From assembly GCA_026389955.1 (NCBI GenBank), contig JAPLGY010000187.1, positions 1-11,140 of the forward strand: a DNA stretch of 11,140 nucleotides, read 5' to 3'. A program made the translations under genes and the position numbers. Shown here piece by piece: positions 8,058 through 11,140 of the stretch (the stretch's first letter is position 1; each line of letters begins with the position of its first letter). The notes under the pieces were generated by a model that did no database searches, had not been told where the DNA came from, and saw only the letters and a list, made by a program, of their open reading frames with translations. Source of the DNA: Caldilinea sp. Its GTDB lineage: Bacteria > Chloroflexota > Anaerolineae > Caldilineales > Caldilineaceae.

Positions 8058-8753
8058 ATGACAGCAAAAGTGAAAAAAAAGAGCGGCGCCGAGACTTCGA
8101 ACATCGGTCTCTGGCTGATTGGGGTCAGCGTATTGGTGGTTGTGGGGGTCGTTGCGATCATCATTTTCAACCAACAGCGCACGGTGTCGGCGCCGGTGAC
8201 GCAGCCCGAGGTGCCAACGGAGTGGATCGACCGGACCAGCCTGGGTGACCCGAACGCGCCGGTCGTTGTAGAGTTGTGGGAAGATTTTCTCTGCCCTTCC
8301 TGCCAGTCGTTCAGTCGGCTGGTGAAGCCGCCGTTGGTCGACACGTATGTCAAGAGTGGGCAGGTCCGGCTGATTTTCAACCATTTTCCGCTGCAATCGC
8401 ACGCGCCGGGTTCGTTCATGACGGCGTTGGCCGCCGAGTGTGCTGCAGACCAGAATCTGTTCTGGCCGTACCACGACAAGGCCTTCCAGGTGATTTCGGT
8501 CGAGCAGCAGCGGGGGGCGACGTATGAGAAGCTGACCGAATTCGCCCGCACCGCCGGGCTTGATGTCGACAAGTTCCAAGGTTGTATGAACAGCCAGCAG
8601 CATCAGTCGACCTTGAACGCGTCGTTGGCGAAGGCAACCGAGTTGGGGCTGCGGTTTACGCCTTCGGTCATTGTGGACGGCACGCTGCTGGAAGAGTCCA
8701 GCTATGCCACCATCCAGGCGGCGATCGACGCTGCGCTGGCGGCCAAGAGCTGA
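8058..8753 (+). CDS. DsbA-like thiol:disulfide oxidoreductase, membrane-anchored
   Basis: A 231-residue thioredoxin-fold protein. A short basic N-terminus (TAKVKKKSG) and one membrane segment (about 17-37) put the catalytic domain outside the cytoplasm. [20 protein letters not shown] is the start of a DsbA/BdbD-type domain, with redox-active CPSC at 79-82. The cis-proline is Pro202 in [10 protein letters not shown]. Two more Cys, at 128 (AAECAADQ) and 176 (FQGCMNS), sit in the helical insertion typical of this group. It should oxidise cysteines in exported proteins and be re-oxidised by the DsbB encoded next. AAAGGA (8046-8051) is 6 bases before ATG 8058, which decides the start over an in-frame TTG at 8034. 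It is the first gene of a tight operon. A reducing or isomerase role cannot be excluded, but the adjacent dsbB favours oxidation. Confidence 0.93.
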   Translation: MTAKVKKKSGAETSNIGLWLIGVSVLVVVGVVAIIIFNQQRTVSAPVTQPEVPTEWIDRTSLGDPNAPVVVELWEDFLCPSCQSFSRLVKPPLVDTYVKSGQVRLIFNHFPLQSHAPGSFMTALAAECAADQNLFWPYHDKAFQVISVEQQRGATYEKLTEFARTAGLDVDKFQGCMNSQQHQSTLNASLAKATELGLRFTPSVIVDGTLLEESSYATIQAAIDAALAAKS

Positions 8754-8771
8754 GGGCGGCAAGGTCAATTG

Positions 8772-9266
8772 ATGGAACGAATTTCGCTCTGGTTGAACCG
8801 CCACAGCATGTATCTGGCGTTGTTGACGGCATGGACAGCGCTGTGTGGAAGTCTCTATTTTAGCGAGGTGCGGGGCTATGTGCCCTGTGTGCTTTGTTGG
8901 TATCAGCGGATCCTGATGTATCCCTTGTCGGTGGTGATTGCGGTCGGCCTGCTGCGTCGTGACCCCCATCTGCCCTACTATGTGTTGCCCCTCTCGCTTT
9001 ACGGGCTGGGGATGTCGACCTATCACTATCTGTTGGAGAAGACCGATCTGTTTGTGGGGGCGGCAGCCTGTACGCAGGGGGTGGCGTGCACGACACAGTG
9101 GATCAACTGGTTCGGTTTTGTGACGATTCCGTTTTTGGCGTTGGTGGCGTTTTTGATCGTGACGCTGATGAGTGTGATTGCGTTGCTCCAGGGGGAGCCA
9201 GCCGCCGAGGATGCAGCTGGCTCTTCGTCCCGGGCTCCCTGGCTGCGGGGCGCCGATTTCTTCTGA
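8772..9266 (+). CDS. dsbB: Disulfide bond formation protein DsbB (BdbC type)
   Basis: A 164-residue, four-helix membrane protein that takes electrons from a DsbA-like partner and passes them to quinone. The first redox pair is in CVLCWYQR (Cys39 and Cys42), with the Arg typical of the quinone site at 46. The second pair is Cys100 and Cys106 in [16 protein letters not shown], in the second extracytoplasmic loop. Hydrophobic segments lie at about 13-30, 44-60, 69-84 and 114-139, followed by a cytoplasmic tail of about 25 residues. AAGG (8761-8764) lies 7 bases before ATG 8772, so this start is preferred to the in-frame TTG at 8769. It follows the DsbA-like gene by 18 bases. Its 3' end overlaps the most likely cytochrome start by 56 bases, which is unusually long. 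Confidence 0.94.
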   Translation: MERISLWLNRHSMYLALLTAWTALCGSLYFSEVRGYVPCVLCWYQRILMYPLSVVIAVGLLRRDPHLPYYVLPLSLYGLGMSTYHYLLEKTDLFVGAAACTQGVACTTQWINWFGFVTIPFLALVAFLIVTLMSVIALLQGEPAAEDAAGSSSRAPWLRGADFF

Positions 9267-9642
9267 GGCTGTCCAGCCCAGCTCCTTTCCGACGCTGGTG
9301 TTGGCTCTGCCGCAGGCCGAAGCGGAGCCGGTGGGTGCAGGGGTGCGCGGTGAACAGCTCTACCTGCAGGCCTGTGCTTCCTGCCACGGTGTCGACGGGC
9401 AGGGGGTGGCGAATCTGGGCAACCCGCTGCGGGGCTCTGACTTTCTGGCTGGTGCCACGGATGCCGAAGTGTTGGCGGTCACTCGTCAGGGACGTGAGCT
9501 GAACGACCCTGCCAATACCAGTGGTCTGGTCATGCCCCCGAGCGGTGGGCGACCTGATCTGAGCGACGCCGATCTGCTGGCGATCATCCAGTACCTGCGC
9601 CAGCCATCATCGATGAGAAGTATGGAGGCAAGTGGGGAATGA
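9211..9642 (+). CDS. Small mono-heme c-type cytochrome
   Basis: The protein has 143 residues from ATG 9211. One heme c attachment motif, CASCH, lies at 55-59 ([14 protein letters not shown]), and Met108 in GLVMPPSGG is the likely distal ligand. [14 protein letters not shown] is the closing helix of class I cytochromes c. It would shuttle electrons outside the cytoplasm. The start is uncertain: ATG 9211 has GAGG directly before it and GGGGGAG 13 bases upstream. In-frame TTG 9178 and GTG 9298 also exist. None of these gives a classical signal peptide; the best is a short hydrophobic run (FPTLVLAL, 26-33) before AEA/EP. The stop overlaps the next ATG (ATGA at 9639-9642), indicating translational coupling. 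The operon position suggests a link to the Dsb pair or to respiration, but no partner oxidase is in the window. Confidence 0.85.
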   Translation: MQLALRPGLPGCGAPISSEAVQPSSFPTLVLALPQAEAEPVGAGVRGEQLYLQACASCHGVDGQGVANLGNPLRGSDFLAGATDAEVLAVTRQGRELNDPANTSGLVMPPSGGRPDLSDADLLAIIQYLRQPSSMRSMEASGE

Positions 9643-10436
9643 GGGGCAAGAAGTGCAAGGGCTGGGCCAGGCAGACGCTGTTGGCCGCCATTGGCCTGTT
9701 GGCCGGGCTGTTTGGGTGGCAGCCAGCGATGCAGGCGCAGCCTGGGATCACGTCTCCGGCGCCTGGCTCTGCGATTGCCGGGGATGTGCCCATTTTTGGC
9801 AGTGCGACGATCGACACATTTCAGAAGTATGAAGTGCATTTCAAACAAGACCCCAGCGGGGACGATGCCTTCATTTATTTTGCCGGGGGCACAACCCCGG
9901 TGACCAACGGCCAGCTGGGGATCTGGCAGGCAGGTGCGTTGCCGCCAGGCACCTACACGTTGAGGCTGCGTGTGGTCAAGGCAGACGGCAACTATGCAGA
10001 GTTTTTCGTGCCCAATCTGAGTGTCAATCTGGCGCCGGCGGCAGAGGTGGTGGCTGGGACCCCGACGGAAACGCCGACTGCGACGCCGACCTTTACGCCG
10101 GCGCCGCAGCCGACCCCAGTGTTGGGGGAGGTCTCCCAACCGCAGGTGGAGGGAGATGACCCGACGCCGCTTCCGGAGGCTGTCGAGCAGCCGGCGGTTG
10201 GGGGGCAGCCGGCGGTTGGGGGGTTGTTGCCGACCCCGACGCCGGCCAGTCTGGAGCCTGCTGTGACGGCGGTGAGTGGCGGTTTGACGCGCGAGTTGGG
10301 GGAGGCCCTTGCCTGGGAGCGGCTGCGAGAGCAGTTTTGGAACGGTGTGCGCCTCAGCGCCGGGGTTTTTCTGGCGGCAGGCCTGTTGATTTTTGGCCGG
10401 CGCCTGTTGGGGTGGGCCTGGCAGCGTTTCCGCTGA
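9639..10436 (+). CDS. Secreted Ig-like-domain protein with Pro/Thr linker and C-terminal membrane anchor
   Basis: A 265-residue protein of unknown function. The N-terminus has basic residues ([11 protein letters not shown]), a hydrophobic core (about 13-27) and a likely cleavage after AMQA (33). Residues about 36-130 form one beta-rich, Ig-like domain: [20 protein letters not shown], then [28 protein letters not shown]. This pattern occurs in exported Chloroflexota proteins and in the C-termini of some penicillin-binding proteins. A Thr/Pro/Glu-rich linker (about 138-205) leads to an amphipathic region and one membrane segment (about 239-252), then a basic [13 protein letters not shown] tail. 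The domain would sit outside the cell, tethered by the C-terminus. GGAGG (9624-9628) is 10 bases before the ATG, which overlaps the cytochrome stop. It could be a scaffold or binding protein for the cytochrome or the cell wall; no catalytic motif is visible. Confidence 0.85.
   Translation: MRGKKCKGWARQTLLAAIGLLAGLFGWQPAMQAQPGITSPAPGSAIAGDVPIFGSATIDTFQKYEVHFKQDPSGDDAFIYFAGGTTPVTNGQLGIWQAGALPPGTYTLRLRVVKADGNYAEFFVPNLSVNLAPAAEVVAGTPTETPTATPTFTPAPQPTPVLGEVSQPQVEGDDPTPLPEAVEQPAVGGQPAVGGLLPTPTPASLEPAVTAVSGGLTRELGEALAWERLREQFWNGVRLSAGVFLAAGLLIFGRRLLGWAWQRFR
10188..10223 (+). repeat. Exact 18-base tandem duplication
   Basis: CAGCCGGCGGTTGGGGGG is present twice in perfect tandem (10188-10205 and 10206-10223). 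It encodes [12 protein letters not shown] in the linker of the Ig-like protein. Perfect identity suggests a recent in-frame slippage event. Each unit ends in six G residues. Confidence 0.9.
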
Positions 10437-10437
10437 G

Positions 10438-11019
10438 ATGGCAGAGATCAAGATGGTGGTGGGGCTGGGCAACCCGGGCCTGCAGTACAGCCGCAATCGC
10501 CACAACATCGGTTTTCAGTGTGTCGATCGGTTCTCGGGTCGTCTGGCCATTCCTTTTGACCGGATGCAGCTGCGTGCGGCGACGGGCAGCGGGTTTGTGG
10601 AACACCAGGGTACCCGACAGAAGGTGTTGCTGGTCAAGCCGTTGACCTATATGAACGGCAGCGGCGAGGCAGTGGCGGCGTTGGCCCGTTTTTTTCGAGT
10701 CGAGCCGGCGGACATTCTGGCCATCCACGACGACCTCGATCTGGCGGCAGGCAAGTTGCGGTTGCGTGCCGGCGGTTCTTCGGGCGGCCAGAATGGGATT
10801 CGGTCGATCATCGACCGGCTGGGCAGCCAGGAATTTGCCCGGGCCAAGGTGGGGATTGGCCGTCCCCCCCGCCCTCTGGACCCGGCTGTGTATGTGTTGC
10901 AGAACTTCACGCCCGACGAAGAGCTGTTTTTCTCCCCGTTGCGCGACCGTGTGGTGGACGCCGTGCTCTGCTGGCTGTTTGAGGGGGTTGTCAGCGCGAT
11001 GAACCGTTACAACGGTTAG
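10438..11019 (+). CDS. pth: Peptidyl-tRNA hydrolase
   Basis: A 193-residue Pth, the usual length. It cleaves peptidyl-tRNA released from stalled ribosomes, in the cytoplasm. Family motifs are in order: [20 protein letters not shown] with Asn12 and catalytic His22; [13 protein letters not shown] with Asn73; [17 protein letters not shown] with Asp98; [14 protein letters not shown]; and [12 protein letters not shown]. The position matching E. coli His113 (GGHNG) is Gln118 here. The ATG at 10438 comes one base after the stop of the Ig-like gene, so translation is probably coupled; no strong Shine-Dalgarno site is visible. The frame is open upstream to 10393, but the family N-terminus (VVGLGNPG) fits ATG 10438. 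It is followed after 44 bases by a probable mfd, a common pth neighbour. Confidence 0.96.
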   Translation: MAEIKMVVGLGNPGLQYSRNRHNIGFQCVDRFSGRLAIPFDRMQLRAATGSGFVEHQGTRQKVLLVKPLTYMNGSGEAVAALARFFRVEPADILAIHDDLDLAAGKLRLRAGGSSGGQNGIRSIIDRLGSQEFARAKVGIGRPPRPLDPAVYVLQNFTPDEELFFSPLRDRVVDAVLCWLFEGVVSAMNRYNG

Positions 11020-11063
11020 TGTGCACGGGCCGCTCTGTTGCTCTACATGTTGGAGAGTCCCTG

Positions 11064-11140
11064 ATGCATCTGTCTGGTTTGCCCGATCTGCTGGGACGTC
11101 TGCCGGCCTTTCGTGCGTGGCTGGAAACGTTTTCCATGCC
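11064..11140 (+). CDS. mfd: Probable transcription-repair coupling factor Mfd, N-terminal fragment
   Basis: Only the first 25 codons are in the window: MHLSGLPDLLGRLPAFRAWL, then ETFSM. Start ATG 11064 has GGAGAG at 11052-11057, 6 bases upstream, and the frame runs open off the window edge. The short helical opening (LPDLLGRLPAF) resembles Mfd N-termini, and the pth-mfd order is common in bacteria. Mfd removes RNA polymerase stalled at lesions and recruits UvrA. With so little sequence, the name rests largely on gene order. Confidence 0.6.
   Translation, partial: MHLSGLPDLLGRLPAFRAWLETFSM

Noticed and set aside
6372..9026. Very long open frame on the minus strand (884 codons) opposite the CapA-like and Dsb genes
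   Set aside because: It spans three well-supported genes and the promoter between two of them. Its product is Arg/His/Gln-rich with low-complexity stretches and has no recognisable domain. It is an effect of GC-rich codon use on the opposite strand.
8772..9642. DsbB-cytochrome c fusion broken by a frameshift
   Set aside because: DsbB ends with a cytoplasmic tail at normal length. A direct fusion would put the heme domain on the wrong side of the membrane, so two separate proteins fit better.
10196..10226. G-quadruplex in the G-rich duplicated linker
   Set aside because: There are only two long G runs, with GG dinucleotides between them; a stable four-run quadruplex is not evident from sequence alone.

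Overview
The window looks like part of a bacterial chromosome from the Chloroflexota, in the Anaerolineae/Caldilineae range. That placement is inferred from gene content, not from a marker gene: tandem MalT-like LuxR regulators, Pro/Thr-rich linkers in exported proteins, a two-domain CapA-like protein, and a Dsb/cytochrome cluster leading into pth and a probable mfd. The DNA is GC-rich with high coding density. I see no rRNA, tRNA, CRISPR array, insertion sequence or other mobile element, and no gene-free stretch longer than about 300 bases.

Left part (1-4363, + strand): two tandem paralogous regulators. The first is cut by the window edge, leaving its helical-repeat region and C-terminal LuxR helix-turn-helix. 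The second is complete and has the full STAND layout of P-loop ATPase, helical/TPR-like repeats and LuxR DNA-binding domain. The 231 bases between them hold a candidate promoter flanked by short direct and inverted repeats.

Centre (4379-7967): a minus-strand pair, a Yip1-like multi-pass membrane protein followed by a membrane-anchored alpha/beta-hydrolase whose start overlaps it by 20 bases. The pair is divergent from a large membrane-anchored CapA-like protein with an N-terminal region that may be solute-binding-protein-like. The shared control region carries a perfect AGTATACT palindrome, usable as a -10 element on both strands, and a second inverted repeat. The hydrolase gene converges on the second regulator with 15 bases between stop codons.

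Right part (7978-11140, + strand): a compact probable operon behind a good TTGTCG-N18-TATAAT promoter. In order it encodes a membrane-anchored DsbA-like thiol oxidoreductase, DsbB, a small c-type cytochrome with an unclear export signal, a secreted Ig-like-fold protein with a C-terminal membrane anchor, peptidyl-tRNA hydrolase, and the first 25 codons of a probable Mfd. The first four genes suggest an extracytoplasmic redox and protein-folding module placed ahead of two housekeeping genes. No wholly unknown system is proven here. The parts most worth a second look are the hydrolase/Yip1/CapA divergent unit, the Dsb-cytochrome-Ig cluster, and the repeats between the tandem regulators.
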